DNA of 64,000 nucleotides from Vibrio maritimus (GCF_021441885.1 NZ_CP090438.1:2790001-2854000); one strand, 5' to 3'. Counted from the stretch's first letter, positions 16,428-26,452 are shown. The notes: generated from the letters alone by a model not told the origin. Program-made: numbers and translations.

Positions 16428-19052
16428 ATGACTTTTCAAAGCCCAACAACGCTTAATGATGATCAGTTGACCATTCAAGAGTTGAAAACACAGCTCGAGG
16501 CGTTCTCGAACCATCAAAAGCACGAATTTTTAAATCACCACCCCATCACCGATTTGGTTCTTGGTCGTTCTGATTACATCGATCAGCTACTTCGTCGACT
16601 CTGGTCTGCATCAGAGCTCTCTAATCAAACCTATCTATCGTTGGTAGCGGTGGGTGGATATGGCCGTGGCGAGCTTCACCCTCTGTCTGATATCGACATC
16701 TTAGTGGTATCGCGTAAAAAAATACCCGCCGCACTCGAGAGCACCATTAGTGAGTTTATTACCTTGTTATGGGATCTTAGATTGGAAGTCGGTCATGCCG
16801 TTCGAACCGTCGATGAATGTATTGAGATCGGCAAATCAGATTTAACCGTCGCTACCAACTTGCAAGAAGCGCGACTTCTTTGCGGTAGCGAAGATACCTT
16901 CTCACAGCTAAAAGCCCAAATTGACTCAGATAGCTTTTGGCCTTCAGAGACGTTTTACAGTGCGAAGATTGAAGAGCAGCGCGCACGTCACGCCAAGTAT
17001 CATGACACCACTTACAACCTTGAGCCAGACATCAAGTCGACGCCAGGCGGATTGCGTGACATTCACACGCTGAGCTGGGTAGCACGCAGTCACTTTGGTG
17101 CAACTTCCTTGTATGAAATGAGTCGTTTCGGTTTCCTTACCGATGCCGAATATCGTGAGCTGGTCGAATGTCAGAATTTTCTATGGCGAGTCCGTTTCGC
17201 ACTGCACATCGAACTAAGACGATACGACAATCGACTCATGTTCGCTCATCAAGCACAAGTTGCTGAAAACTTGGGTTTTGTTGGTGAAGGAAATGTCGCT
17301 GTCGAGACCATGATGAAAGAGTTTTATCGCACCTTACGACGTGTCGCTGAGCTCAACAAGATGCTGTTAAAACTATTCGACCAGGCCATCATCAATAAAG
17401 GTCAGATCCAACAAGCAGAAATCATCAATGAGGACTTTCAACGTCGCGGCAAACTTATCGAGGCAAGAAAGCCAGCCCTGTTTCAGGCTCGTCCAGAAAC
17501 CATTCTCGATATGTTTATTCATATTGCTAACGACTCAAGCATTGAAGGTGTCAGCCCTGCGACGCTGAGGCAGCTACGCACAGCAAGGCGCAGATTGAAT
17601 AAGTTCTTGCACACCATCCCAGAAGCTAGAGAAAAGTTCATGGATTTGGTCCGTCATCCAAATGCCCTTCATAGAGCATTTCGTTTGATGCACAAACTCG
17701 GCGTACTCGCCGCCTACTTGCCACAGTGGAGCCAAATCGTTGGTCAGATGCAATTCGACCTATTCCATGTTTATACGGTTGATGAGCACAGCGTGCGCCT
17801 TCTCAACCATATTCACACCTATAGCCTAGAGGAAAGCTACAGCAAGCACCCTATTTGCTGTGAGGTGTACCCTCGAATGCAGAAGAAGGAGCTGCTGATC
17901 TTAGCCGCTATCTTCCATGATATCGGTAAAGGGCGTGGTGGCGACCACTCGGAAATCGGAGCGACTGAAGCTTACGATTTCTGTATGGAACATGGCTTAT
18001 CAAAACCAGAAGCGAAACTGGTCTCATGGTTAGTGCAAAACCACCTGCTCATGTCGGTGACAGCTCAGCGCCGCGATATCTATGACCCAGATGTCATTAT
18101 TGAGTTTGCTAAAAAGGTTCGTGATGAAGAGTACCTCGAGTACCTTGTCTGTCTCACCGTCGCCGATATCTGTGCAACCAACCCTGAGCTTTGGAACAGT
18201 TGGAAACGTACGCTACTAGCGGAACTATTCTATTCAACTCAGCGAGTCCTGCGACGAGGTCTCGAGAACCCTGTTGACGTGCGTGACCGTATTCGTCACA
18301 ACCAACAGCTTGCCTCAGCCCTGCTTCGTAAACAGGGGTTTGTTGCGCGTGAAATCGAAGTACTGTGGCAGCGCTTTAAAGCCGATTATTTCCTGCGCCA
18401 CACCCACAAGCAGATAGCATGGCATAGTGAACATATCCTCAATCTTGACGATCCTACCAAGCCACTGGTACTCATGAGTAAAAATGCCACTCGTGGTGGC
18501 ACAGAAGTGTTCGTCTATAGCAAGGACCAACCCGCCCTCTTTGCAACTGTGGTCGCTGAGCTGGATAGACGAAACTTTAACGTTCATGATGCACAGATCA
18601 TGACCAGCAAAGATGGTTATGTGCTGGATACCTTTATGGTGCTGGATCAGCATGGTGATGCGATAGATGCAAGTCGTCACCCTGCCGTTATCAAGCACTT
18701 AGTCCACGTCCTACAAGACGGAAGACCAACCAAGATTAAGACAAGGCGAGCGCCACGTAACCTCAAGCACTTTAACGTCAAGACTCAAGTTGATTTCTTG
18801 CCAACCAAGAGCAAAAAACGCACCCTCATGGAACTCGTCGCCCTTGACGCGCCTGGTCTACTAGCGAAAGTGGGTGCAACGTTCGCTCAACTGAACCTTA
18901 GTATTCATGCTGCTAAAATCACCACGATTGGTGAACGAGCGGAAGATTTGTTTATCTTAACGGGTGAAAACGGTGGCCGTTTAACGGAAGACGAACAAGC
19001 AGTGTTGAAGCAAAAACTGCAGGAGAGTATTTCAGAGCAAATCACTAGCTAG
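16428..19052 (+). CDS. glnD: Bifunctional uridylyltransferase/uridylyl-removing enzyme GlnD
   Basis: Nitrogen sensor that adds UMP to PII (GlnB/GlnK) when glutamine is low and removes it when high. Order of domains: nucleotidyltransferase with GGYGRGELHPLSDIDIL at about residues 76-92, PII-uridylyltransferase helical domain, HD hydrolase with FHDIGKGRGGDHSE near 503-516, and two C-terminal ACT domains (about 690-770 and 800-870) that sense glutamine. The ATG at 16428 gives 874 residues; a TTG at 16407 in the same frame would add seven. It lies downstream of map, as in E. coli. Confidence 0.97.
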   Translation: MTFQSPTTLNDDQLTIQELKTQLEAFSNHQKHEFLNHHPITDLVLGRSDYIDQLLRRLWSASELSNQTYLSLVAVGGYGRGELHPLSDIDILVVSRKKIPAALESTISEFITLLWDLRLEVGHAVRTVDECIEIGKSDLTVATNLQEARLLCGSEDTFSQLKAQIDSDSFWPSETFYSAKIEEQRARHAKYHDTTYNLEPDIKSTPGGLRDIHTLSWVARSHFGATSLYEMSRFGFLTDAEYRELVECQNFLWRVRFALHIELRRYDNRLMFAHQAQVAENLGFVGEGNVAVETMMKEFYRTLRRVAELNKMLLKLFDQAIINKGQIQQAEIINEDFQRRGKLIEARKPALFQARPETILDMFIHIANDSSIEGVSPATLRQLRTARRRLNKFLHTIPEAREKFMDLVRHPNALHRAFRLMHKLGVLAAYLPQWSQIVGQMQFDLFHVYTVDEHSVRLLNHIHTYSLEESYSKHPICCEVYPRMQKKELLILAAIFHDIGKGRGGDHSEIGATEAYDFCMEHGLSKPEAKLVSWLVQNHLLMSVTAQRRDIYDPDVIIEFAKKVRDEEYLEYLVCLTVADICATNPELWNSWKRTLLAELFYSTQRVLRRGLENPVDVRDRIRHNQQLASALLRKQGFVAREIEVLWQRFKADYFLRHTHKQIAWHSEHILNLDDPTKPLVLMSKNATRGGTEVFVYSKDQPALFATVVAELDRRNFNVHDAQIMTSKDGYVLDTFMVLDQHGDAIDASRHPAVIKHLVHVLQDGRPTKIKTRRAPRNLKHFNVKTQVDFLPTKSKKRTLMELVALDAPGLLAKVGATFAQLNLSIHAAKITTIGERAEDLFILTGENGGRLTEDEQAVLKQKLQESISEQITS

Positions 19053-19111
19053 CCATCAATATACAGTGGATAAATTCAGGTTATTTACCACCTCTAGCTA
19101 GTTACCATAAA

Positions 19112-19136
19112 GGAGATCGCCATTTAGGCGATCTCC
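19112..19136 (+). terminator. Hairpin downstream of glnD
   Basis: A perfect ten-base stem, GGAGATCGCC with GGCGATCTCC, around ATTTA. No T run follows (TCCACAATT), so it may protect the glnD 3' end or terminate inefficiently. Confidence 0.55.
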
Positions 19137-19232
19137 TCCACAATTATCCCTAAACTGTCCTCAAATCAGCTATCTACCCCTTTCATTGCCTGCTACAGTT
19201 GTAAAAGAAACACACAACCAAAGAGGTCATCT

Positions 19233-19616
19233 ATGTACCCAAACCTCACAGGGTTAGGCATCCAAGATCCTAAACAAATCGAGCGTTATTCCCTACGCCA
19301 AGAAGCGCATAAGGATGTGTTGAAAATCTACTTTCGTAAGCAAAAAGGTGAGCTGTTTGCGAAAAGTGTCAAGTTCAAATATCCAAGGCAAGTTAAAAGC
19401 GTTCGCACCAATAGCAGTAGCCAAAACTACAAAGAAGTCACTGAGATTAACCGTAACCTTACCCTAGTCATAGATGAACTAAACCGTCTGACCAAACCTA
19501 TCGAAGCGACGGAAGTCGACGTCAAACAGAAGATTCTTTCCGATCTACGTCATCTAGAGAAAGTCGTGTCGAGTAAGATTGCTGAAATTGAAGCAGACTT
19601 AGAAAAACTCAAATAG
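19233..19616 (+). CDS. yaeH: UPF0325 family protein YaeH
   Basis: Uncharacterised conserved protein of gammaproteobacteria. The sequence resembles E. coli YaeH throughout: IERYSLRQEAHKDVLKIYF, FAKSVKFKYPRQ and a C-terminal coiled coil DLRHLEKVVSSKIAEIEADL. It is 127 residues, the family length, with no signal peptide or membrane segment, so a cytoplasmic helical protein is expected. In E. coli it also lies in the map-glnD-dapD-yaeH neighbourhood; dapD is absent here. Function unknown. Confidence 0.93.
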   Translation: MYPNLTGLGIQDPKQIERYSLRQEAHKDVLKIYFRKQKGELFAKSVKFKYPRQVKSVRTNSSSQNYKEVTEINRNLTLVIDELNRLTKPIEATEVDVKQKILSDLRHLEKVVSSKIAEIEADLEKLK

Positions 19617-19636
19617 CATCCATTCCAAACTCAAAC

Positions 19637-19665
19637 AAAAATGCTCCCATTTGGGAGCATTTTTC
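19637..19665. terminator. Terminator between convergent yaeH and AbgT-1 genes
   Basis: AAAATGCTCCCA pairs with TGGGAGCATTTT, with A and T runs on both sides, so it can serve both convergent transcripts. Confidence 0.9.
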
Positions 19666-19703
19666 ATATCGATAATTGAGATAAAATCTTAAGCGTACTG
19701 GCG

Positions 19704-21290
19704 TTATGGAACGTAGTACGTCGCAGCACCTGGGCCTACTGGAAGACCAAACAGGAATACCCATACGTAGAACAGAATACTCCAACCTACGATGAAGCAA
19801 ATTGAGTAAGGCAGCATGGTCGCGATCAGCGTACCAATGCCTAGGTTCTTCATGTAACGAGTCGCTACCGCAAGAATAAGGCCGAAGTAGCTCATCATTG
19901 GTGTGATGATGTTCGTGGTTGAGTCACCGATACGGTAAGCCGCCTGAATGGTCTCAGGAGCGTAACCCACTAGCATCAGCATAGGTACGAAGATAGGTGC
20001 GGTTACCGCCCACTGTGCCGATGCCGAGCCAATCATCAGGTTGATGAAGCCACACATTAGGATAAATGCGAAGAACAGTGCAGGGCCTGTTAGACCGATA
20101 GTCTGTAGGAAGTCTGCTCCTGCGACTGCGAATACTTGACCGAAGTTAGTCCACTTAAAGAAGGCAACAAATTGAGCTGCGAAGAACACCAGCACAATGT
20201 ACATGCCCATCGAAGACATAGACTTCGACATGGCATCAATCACATCGCGGTCATTCTTCATTGAGCCTGTTACTTTACCGTAAACAAAGCCAGGGATTGC
20301 GAAGAATACAAAGATGAAGGCTACGATACTCTTAAGGAATGGAGAGCCCGCAACTTGACCATCAGCGGTACGCAGAACGCCGTTCTCTGGAACAACTGTT
20401 GATGCGATAATTGCGCTCACTAGTAGAACCGCAATGCCCGCCATTTTCAGGCCTTTCTTCTCAACCGCAGTCAGAGAGCCCATGCTGTCGTTAGACAGGT
20501 CTTCAGCCGCTTCTTCGTCATTGTATTTGCCAAGTTTTGGCTCAACGATTTTCTCGGTAACGAATGCACCGGTGATCGCAATGAAGAACGTAGAGATGAA
20601 CATGAAGTACCAGTTTGACTCTGGGCCTACTGTGTACGTTGGGTCGATCATTTGCGCCGCTGTTTCAGTGATACCTGAAAGCAGTGGGTCAACCGTACCG
20701 ATAAGTAGGTTTGCAGAGTAACCACCAGATACACCAGCAAACGCAGCAGCAAGACCTGCTAGAGGGTGACGTCCTAAAGAGTGGAACAGCATCGCTGCCA
20801 ACGGAATAAGTACGACGTAACCAAGCTCTGAAGCTGTGTTAGAAATGATACCAGCGAATACGACTGTCACTGTTACCATGCGCTTAGACGCGCCCATAAC
20901 CAGACCACGCATCGCCGCTGAAAGCATACCTGAGTGCTCAGCGATCGCGACACCAAGCATGGCAACCAATACCGTGCCAAGCGGTGCAAAACCAGTAAAG
21001 TTTGTCACTAGGTTGGTAACAATTAACTGCAAGCCTTCAGCATTAAGAAGACTCACTACTTCGATCATACCGTTCGCGGCACGGCCGGCTGCACCTTCAG
21101 GGCGAGGATCAGCAACAGCAACATCGAAGTATCCAGCGATGCCAGACATGACAAGAATAGCTAGACAGAAAATCGCAAATAATGTGATTGGGTGGGGTAA
21201 TAGGTTCCCCAAGTACTCAACACCGTCAAGAAAACGGGTAAATAGAGGCTTTTTTGGCTTGTTGTGTTTCAATGTGGCAGATGAACTCAT
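19704..21290 (-). CDS. AbgT family transporter (copy 1)
   Basis: Inner-membrane carrier of the AbgT family, whose founding member takes up p-aminobenzoyl-glutamate; some relatives export sulfonamides. The 528 residues hold about a dozen hydrophobic segments. Conserved blocks are NLVTNFTGFAPLGTVLVAML, AAFAGVSGGYSANLLIGTVD and MIGSASAQWAVTAPIFVPML, the last with the GSAS(A)xW re-entrant hairpin signature. It is a monocistronic gene with a terminator below it. A clear paralog lies at 37023-38582. The true substrate cannot be read from sequence. Confidence 0.9.
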   Translation of the reverse strand: MSSSATLKHNKPKKPLFTRFLDGVEYLGNLLPHPITLFAIFCLAILVMSGIAGYFDVAVADPRPEGAAGRAANGMIEVVSLLNAEGLQLIVTNLVTNFTGFAPLGTVLVAMLGVAIAEHSGMLSAAMRGLVMGASKRMVTVTVVFAGIISNTASELGYVVLIPLAAMLFHSLGRHPLAGLAAAFAGVSGGYSANLLIGTVDPLLSGITETAAQMIDPTYTVGPESNWYFMFISTFFIAITGAFVTEKIVEPKLGKYNDEEAAEDLSNDSMGSLTAVEKKGLKMAGIAVLLVSAIIASTVVPENGVLRTADGQVAGSPFLKSIVAFIFVFFAIPGFVYGKVTGSMKNDRDVIDAMSKSMSSMGMYIVLVFFAAQFVAFFKWTNFGQVFAVAGADFLQTIGLTGPALFFAFILMCGFINLMIGSASAQWAVTAPIFVPMLMLVGYAPETIQAAYRIGDSTTNIITPMMSYFGLILAVATRYMKNLGIGTLIATMLPYSICFIVGWSILFYVWVFLFGLPVGPGAATYYVP

Positions 21291-21658
21291 CTGTCCCCTC
21301 CTTTTTTATATTGTCCTAGCTGTTAACAAAGTCTTGTAATGCAGATGACACTCATCGGTCTTAGTTCTGACAACTTTGTAAAAAGCAGGCGCAGGGTACG
21401 TGAGCCAGCTCAATAATAAAAGCCCAAAATGTTGCCAATTGTAAATATTGCACAATTTTCACCCATTATGTTAGCAACTATACAATGACTTATATTGATC
21501 TAAATATAAAATAACCTATAACATTCTTGTGACATATTCATCTTTTTTACCAGTTCACAACCAATTAGGGCTAAAAAAACCTCAATCGATCATCAATTGA
21601 AAAAAATCATCGCTTCTGAAATGATGAATATTGAATAATGTGAACTAGGACTCAGTAA
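21291..21658. other. Intergenic region between AbgT-1 and trmO
   Basis: 368 bases, strongly AT-rich in its middle, with no ORF I can support. It must hold the promoters of both divergent genes. I saw no clear operator palindrome. Confidence 0.5.
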
Positions 21659-22357
21659 ATGAGCTACTCTCTGCACCCGATTGGCACCATTCACTCTCCC
21701 TACAAAGAGAAGTTTGCCGTACCAAGACAGCCCAGATTAGTGCCAAGTGCCACCGCTTCCATCGCCTTACAGGGCGATATAAATTGCTTAGAGGCGATTA
21801 GGGGCCTTGAACAGTTTTCGCATCTATGGCTTTTATTTTTGTTTGACCAAAATCTCGAGGCAGGCTGGAAACCAACGGTCAGACCGCCGCGTCTCGGCGG
21901 CAACGAACGCATCGGTGTACTAGCAAGTCGCGCGACCTTTCGCCCTAATGGAATCGGAATGTCTGCAGTTGAGTTTCGAGGGGTAAGACAGAAAGGTCAG
22001 CAGGTGTTTATTGATGTCGGCAGTGTCGATTTGGTCGATGGCACCCCTATTATTGATATCAAACCTTACATCCCCTACTCCGATTCCGTCACCGATGCAA
22101 AAGGGGGATACGCGGAATCTGAGCCAGAAGCGACTGAGGTGATATTCTCAGACTTTGCGCTCGAGGCTTTATCACAAACGTCAGAGGGTCAACACAAGCA
22201 GCAAATCATCCGTGAGGTGCTGGCGCAAGACCCAAGGCCGGCCTATAAAAAAGACAAGCTTGATGACAAAGAGTATGGCGTGAGATTGTTTGACTGGAAC
22301 GTAAAGTTCAAAGCACTGAGCGATCATATTGTCGTCACCGCGATTGAAGCCCTCTGA
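21659..22357 (+). CDS. trmO: tRNA (N6-threonylcarbamoyladenosine(37)-N6)-methyltransferase
   Basis: SAM-dependent enzyme that methylates t6A37 to m6t6A37 in threonine tRNAs (formerly YaeB/TsaA/VirR). The N-terminal beta barrel shows IGTIHSPYKEKFAVPRQP at residues 8-25 and SHLWLLFLFDQN near 54-65. PRLGGNERIGVLASRATFRPN near 76-97 and DGTPIIDIKPYIPYSD near 126-141 complete the family pattern. It is 232 residues long (E. coli 235). It is upstream of proS, an adjacency conserved in E. coli. Confidence 0.95.
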   Translation: MSYSLHPIGTIHSPYKEKFAVPRQPRLVPSATASIALQGDINCLEAIRGLEQFSHLWLLFLFDQNLEAGWKPTVRPPRLGGNERIGVLASRATFRPNGIGMSAVEFRGVRQKGQQVFIDVGSVDLVDGTPIIDIKPYIPYSDSVTDAKGGYAESEPEATEVIFSDFALEALSQTSEGQHKQQIIREVLAQDPRPAYKKDKLDDKEYGVRLFDWNVKFKALSDHIVVTAIEAL

Positions 22358-22388
22358 ACACTGAATCCTGAGTGTTTATCGATGAAAA

Positions 22389-22430
22389 TCATTTGGTAGA
22401 AAGTCATTTGGTAGAAAGCCATTTGGCTGA
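22389..22430. repeat. Short tandem repeat in the trmO-proS gap
   Basis: Two exact 15-base copies of TCATTTGGTAGAAAG (22389-22403 and 22404-22418) are followed by a third degenerate copy starting CCATTTGG. They lie between the trmO stop and the proS promoter region. No coding or operator function is evident. Confidence 0.75.
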
Positions 22431-22505
22431 TATCATAAGCGGCTTAACTCAATTTGGGCATCTCTGCCCGAATTTACTATCAACATGATGAACGGATACC
22501 CATAA

Positions 22506-24221
22506 ATGCGTACCAGTAACTATCTTCTTTCTACTCTGAAGGAGACACCAAACGACGCAGAAGTTGTAAGTCACCAGCTCATGCTGCGTGCAGGTATGAT
22601 TCGTAAGCTAGCTTCAGGTCTATACACTTGGCTACCTACGGGTCTACGTGTTCTGCGTAAAGTCGAAAACATCGTTCGCCAAGAGATCGATAATGCAGGT
22701 GCAGTTGAGACTTTGATGCCCGTAGTGCAGCCGTTTGAACTATGGGAAGAGACCGGCCGATCTGAAAAGATGGGTGATGAGCTTCTTCGCTTCACTGACC
22801 GTCATGAGCGTCCGTTTGTACTTAGCCCAACAGCAGAAGAAGTGATCACTAGCCTTGTTCGTAACGAAGTTAACTCGTACAAACAGCTACCACTGAACCT
22901 GTACCAAATCCAAACTAAATTCCGTGATGAGCGCCGCCCACGCTTTGGTGTTATGCGTGCACGTGAATTCTCTATGATGGATGCGTACAGCTTCGACATC
23001 GACAAAGAAGGCTTAGAGAAGTCTTACGAAGCGATGCACGATGCCTACTGCAAAGCGTTTGATCGCATGGGTCTAGATTACCGTCCAGTGCTCGCTGATA
23101 CTGGCGCTATCGGTGGTAACGGCTCACACGAGTTCCACGTATTGGCAGAAAGCGGTGAAGACCTTATCGCCTTCTCTTCTAAGTCTGACTACGCTGCAAA
23201 CATCGAAAAAGCAGAAGCATTAGCACCTACTGCAGAGCTTGCCGCTCCAACTCAAGAGATGACAATGGTTGATACGCCAAATGCGAAAACCATTGCGGAG
23301 CTTGTTGAGCAGTTCGATCTACCAATCGAGAAAACAGTTAAGACGCTATTTGTTAAGGCATCTGATGAAATCGAAGCGCCACTTGTTGGCCTTATCATCC
23401 GTGGTGACCACGAGCTTAACGAAATCAAAGCCGAGAAAATTGCTGAAGTTGCCTCTCCTCTCGAGATGGCAACAGAAGAAGAAATTCGCGCAGCGATTGG
23501 TGCAGGCCCTGGTTCACTAGGCCCTGTTGGTCTTGAGCTACCGTTTATTGTTGACCGCTCGGTTGCAGTAATGAGCGATTTTGGCGCTGGCGCTAACATT
23601 GATGACAAGCACTACTTTGGCATCAACTGGGGTCGTGACGTTGAACTGGGTAAAGTAGAAGACCTACGCAACGTTGTTGAAGGCGATCCAAGTCCATGTG
23701 GCCAAGGTACTATCCTGCTTAAGCGTGGTATCGAAGTGGGTCACATCTTCCAACTTGGTAAGAACTACTCAGAGAAGATGAACTGTGGCGTGCTTGGTCC
23801 TGACGGTAAGAACGTTATCCTAGAGATGGGTTGTTACGGTATCGGTGTCTCTCGTGTGGTAGCAGCCGCTATCGAACAGAACAACGACAAATACGGCATC
23901 ATCTGGCCAGACGCTATCGCTCCATTCCAAGTTGCGATCGTACCTATGAACATGCACAAGTCTGAGCGCGTTAAAGAAGCAGCAGAGAAGCTATACGCAG
24001 AACTGACTGCAGCGGGTATCGAAGTGCTATTTGACGATCGTAAAGAGCGTCCAGGTGTGATGTTCTCTGATATGGAACTTGTTGGTGTTCCTCATACTGT
24101 GGTTATTGGTGACCGCAGCATGGACGAAGGTAACTTCGAATACAAGAACCGTCGTACTGGTGATAAAACGCCAGTGGCTATCGATGACATCGTCGCGCAT
24201 GTTAAGGCTCAATTGGCTTAG
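22506..24221 (+). CDS. proS: Prolyl-tRNA synthetase (bacterial ProS type 1)
   Basis: Class II synthetase that charges tRNA-Pro. Motif 2 region FRDERRPRFGVMRAREF lies near residues 139-155 and motif 3 GCYGIGVSRVVAAAIEQ near 443-459. The inserted editing (INS) domain spans about residues 230-390, with SPTAEEVITSLVRNE upstream of it. The C-terminal anticodon-binding domain starts near residue 470. It is 571 residues long (E. coli 572). Single gene followed by a terminator. Confidence 0.98.
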   Translation: MRTSNYLLSTLKETPNDAEVVSHQLMLRAGMIRKLASGLYTWLPTGLRVLRKVENIVRQEIDNAGAVETLMPVVQPFELWEETGRSEKMGDELLRFTDRHERPFVLSPTAEEVITSLVRNEVNSYKQLPLNLYQIQTKFRDERRPRFGVMRAREFSMMDAYSFDIDKEGLEKSYEAMHDAYCKAFDRMGLDYRPVLADTGAIGGNGSHEFHVLAESGEDLIAFSSKSDYAANIEKAEALAPTAELAAPTQEMTMVDTPNAKTIAELVEQFDLPIEKTVKTLFVKASDEIEAPLVGLIIRGDHELNEIKAEKIAEVASPLEMATEEEIRAAIGAGPGSLGPVGLELPFIVDRSVAVMSDFGAGANIDDKHYFGINWGRDVELGKVEDLRNVVEGDPSPCGQGTILLKRGIEVGHIFQLGKNYSEKMNCGVLGPDGKNVILEMGCYGIGVSRVVAAAIEQNNDKYGIIWPDAIAPFQVAIVPMNMHKSERVKEAAEKLYAELTAAGIEVLFDDRKERPGVMFSDMELVGVPHTVVIGDRSMDEGNFEYKNRRTGDKTPVAIDDIVAHVKAQLA

Positions 24222-24248
24222 TGCTAACACCTTTTAGTTCGCTAGTTT

Positions 24249-24273
24249 AAGAGGCCGCTTTGCGGCCTCTTTC
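24249..24273 (+). terminator. proS terminator
   Basis: AAGAGGCCGC pairs with GCGGCCTCTT around TTT, followed by TCTTTTCC. Confidence 0.85.
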
Positions 24274-24513
24274 TTTTCCTACAGTAACTCTATGTACCGT
24301 TTCCCCTTCCTCATCCATCTCACTTATAACCGTTAAATTCACTCGTGCATTTACGCAAAATCCATCCGCGCTCTCAAAAACCTAAAAATACACTTAATTA
24401 CACCTATATACATAAGCCATACAACAGCATGAAAAATGCTGACAAAACCACTCATAAGCGATATTCTTTCTGCAATTTTATTGTCAATTTTCTCATATCA
24501 GACCTATTTCAGA

Positions 24514-25569
24514 ATGAAAGCTTTAAAAACTCGCTTAAGACAGTTCGATCATTGGCGTCGTGGCTGGATGTCAAACCTCGAGCCAACGCTTTATCGATTG
24601 ATCAACAATAACCGCCTAAGCCAAAACGCCTTAGTCGAAAAGCCGGATGTGAAATCGATTCTGATTGTTCGCAACAATAAGCGCATCGGTAACATGTACT
24701 TCCTGATACCATTTGTGCGTCAAATACGTGCCCAGTATCCAGATGCAAAGCTCACTCTGATGCTGAATCAACCTTGGCAAGGCGAGGTTTTTGCCAATAT
24801 GGGCGTTGATGAGATTGTCTATTCTCACTTCTCATTCAAAGAAATCGTCAGCTGTTTAAAGTCGGTATTCACATTGAGAAAAAACGACTACGACCTAATT
24901 GTTGCGCCTTATCGCTCAACGGGTGATGCAGTTCTTGTTTCTGTGTTGGCAAGTAAAAACAAAGTCGCCGAGCACCACCTTGGAAGTGATGTTGCCTTTA
25001 CTCATACCTTCCAAAAAGACGATGACCTTCACCATACCGCGCTGACAAGCTTGTACCTCATCAAGGCTCTTGGTAATACGCTTATCTTGCCAGTTTCTCA
25101 TCAGATTGAGCTTAGCCAAGAAGAAATTACAGCAGGGCAAGACGCAATGGCGGGGCTGTATTCCGGTGAAGATCGAGTTTGTGCGTTTTTCCGTGGCGCC
25201 CGCGGAGCCAAGCAGCTCTCTAATGCCGAATGGACAGACATTCTAATTAAGTTTGAGCAAGAATCGGAACGCCCAATTAAATGGGTAGAGATCCTTAGTC
25301 CAGATATCACATCGCCTCTGAAACCAGACTATGCCACTTACTCAAATAAAAACATGCGTATCTTGGCTAGTTTTCTGAAAAATACTGATGGCTTTATTTG
25401 CTGTGATACCGGTCCTTTGCACTTAGCCGACGCAGCAGATGTGAAATGCTACGGTCTGTATAATAAGACCGATCCTCGCACATTCGGTGTCATTGGTGCT
25501 CAGAGTGTCAACATCACTGATTTCAACACGCCAAGCAAAGGACATAATGAATTGGTTGAGGCTCTATAA
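24514..25569 (+). CDS. Glycosyltransferase family 9 (heptosyltransferase-like) protein
   Basis: Resembles LPS core heptosyltransferases (ADP-heptose:LPS transferases), GT-B fold. Seen: IRAQYPDAKLTLMLNQPW in the N-terminal domain and FICCDTGPLHLADAADVKCY near the C-terminus, the GT9 nucleotide-sugar region. The start at 24514 gives 351 residues; an ATG at 24436 in frame adds 26, partly hydrophobic residues. Neither has a good ribosome binding site, so the start is uncertain. It is a lone gene with its own terminator, outside any recognisable LPS cluster, so the acceptor is unknown. Confidence 0.85.
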   Translation: MKALKTRLRQFDHWRRGWMSNLEPTLYRLINNNRLSQNALVEKPDVKSILIVRNNKRIGNMYFLIPFVRQIRAQYPDAKLTLMLNQPWQGEVFANMGVDEIVYSHFSFKEIVSCLKSVFTLRKNDYDLIVAPYRSTGDAVLVSVLASKNKVAEHHLGSDVAFTHTFQKDDDLHHTALTSLYLIKALGNTLILPVSHQIELSQEEITAGQDAMAGLYSGEDRVCAFFRGARGAKQLSNAEWTDILIKFEQESERPIKWVEILSPDITSPLKPDYATYSNKNMRILASFLKNTDGFICCDTGPLHLADAADVKCYGLYNKTDPRTFGVIGAQSVNITDFNTPSKGHNELVEAL

Positions 25570-25616
25570 GGGACTCGCATGAGTATCTTTTAAGACTCTC
25601 TTGGTCAATCCAATCT

Positions 25617-25643
25617 GAATAGCACCTAATAAAGGTGCTATTC
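25617..25643 (+). terminator. Hairpin downstream of the GT9 gene
   Basis: A perfect ten-base stem, GAATAGCACC with GGTGCTATTC, around TAATAAA. It has no T run, so termination strength is uncertain. Confidence 0.6.
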
Positions 25644-25730
25644 GCCCCACGCTTCTTCATATTCTGTTCATCTTCACTCTCTTACTATGACTCTATACCC
25701 GAGTAGCCCTATAGGTCCGAGGAGAAAGAA

Positions 25731-26411
25731 ATGAACTTAAAATCCTTACTGAATCAAGCCCTTAGTTCCGATATAGTCAGTCAAGCCACGCAGAAAGCGA
25801 GCCAATCATCGTCAAGTATCGGTCAGACATTAGGTGACAAGAAAACACTTGGTGCTTTCGGTGCTGGCGCCGTGGGTGGTGGATTGCTTGGTATGCTGAT
25901 GGGCTCTAAGAAAACCAAAAAGATGGGTAAAACTGCCCTTGGCGTCGGTGGTGCTGCCGCCCTTGGCGCACTCGCATACAAGCTGTATAACGACTACAAC
26001 AAAGATAGCAACCAACCCTCAGGCTCCGATCCAGCGTTATCGTCGCCAGCAAACTTTTCTCAATCTAGTCAACATGATGAATCCGTGCTCAAAGCCATGA
26101 TTGCAGCGGCTAAAGCCGATGGTCATATTGATGAACAAGAAATGGCCAAGATTGAACAAGCATTAACACAAATTGATGCCGATAGTTCTGTTCAGCAATT
26201 GATTCAAGCTGAGATAGCTAAGCCACTTGAACCGGCAGAAATTGCTCGACTTGCGGTATCACCAGAGCACGCAACGGAAATCTATTTAGCAAGCCTGTTA
26301 GTCGCCGATGAGCAGAATTTTATGGAAAAGGCGTACTTGAAAGAGTTGGCCACCCAGCTTGGGTTAGAGGATGGGTTGGTCGAGCAACTAAACGCTCAGG
26401 TAGGTCGGTAG
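25731..26411 (+). CDS. DUF533 / YebE-like TerB-domain membrane protein
   Basis: Resembles E. coli YebE, an inner-membrane protein of unknown role. The N-terminal third (residues 1-40) is polar. Gly/Ala-rich hydrophobic stretches follow at about 41-62 and 72-86 (AVGGGLLGMLMGSKK, GGAAALGALAYKLY). The C-terminal half (about 110-226) is an acidic all-helical domain of the tellurite-resistance TerB type, with KADGHIDEQEMAKIEQAL. The start has GGAGAAAG just upstream. It is convergent with the DUF3622 gene. Confidence 0.85.
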   Translation: MNLKSLLNQALSSDIVSQATQKASQSSSSIGQTLGDKKTLGAFGAGAVGGGLLGMLMGSKKTKKMGKTALGVGGAAALGALAYKLYNDYNKDSNQPSGSDPALSSPANFSQSSQHDESVLKAMIAAAKADGHIDEQEMAKIEQALTQIDADSSVQQLIQAEIAKPLEPAEIARLAVSPEHATEIYLASLLVADEQNFMEKAYLKELATQLGLEDGLVEQLNAQVGR

Positions 26412-26428
26412 TATTGAATCGATAATGC

Positions 26429-26452
26429 GTTCCTAGGGTTTGCCCTAGGAAC
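26429..26452. terminator. Hairpin between convergent yebE-like and DUF3622 genes
   Basis: GTTCCTAGGG pairs exactly with CCCTAGGAAC around TTTG. It lies between two convergent stop codons, and T runs are weak. Confidence 0.6.
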
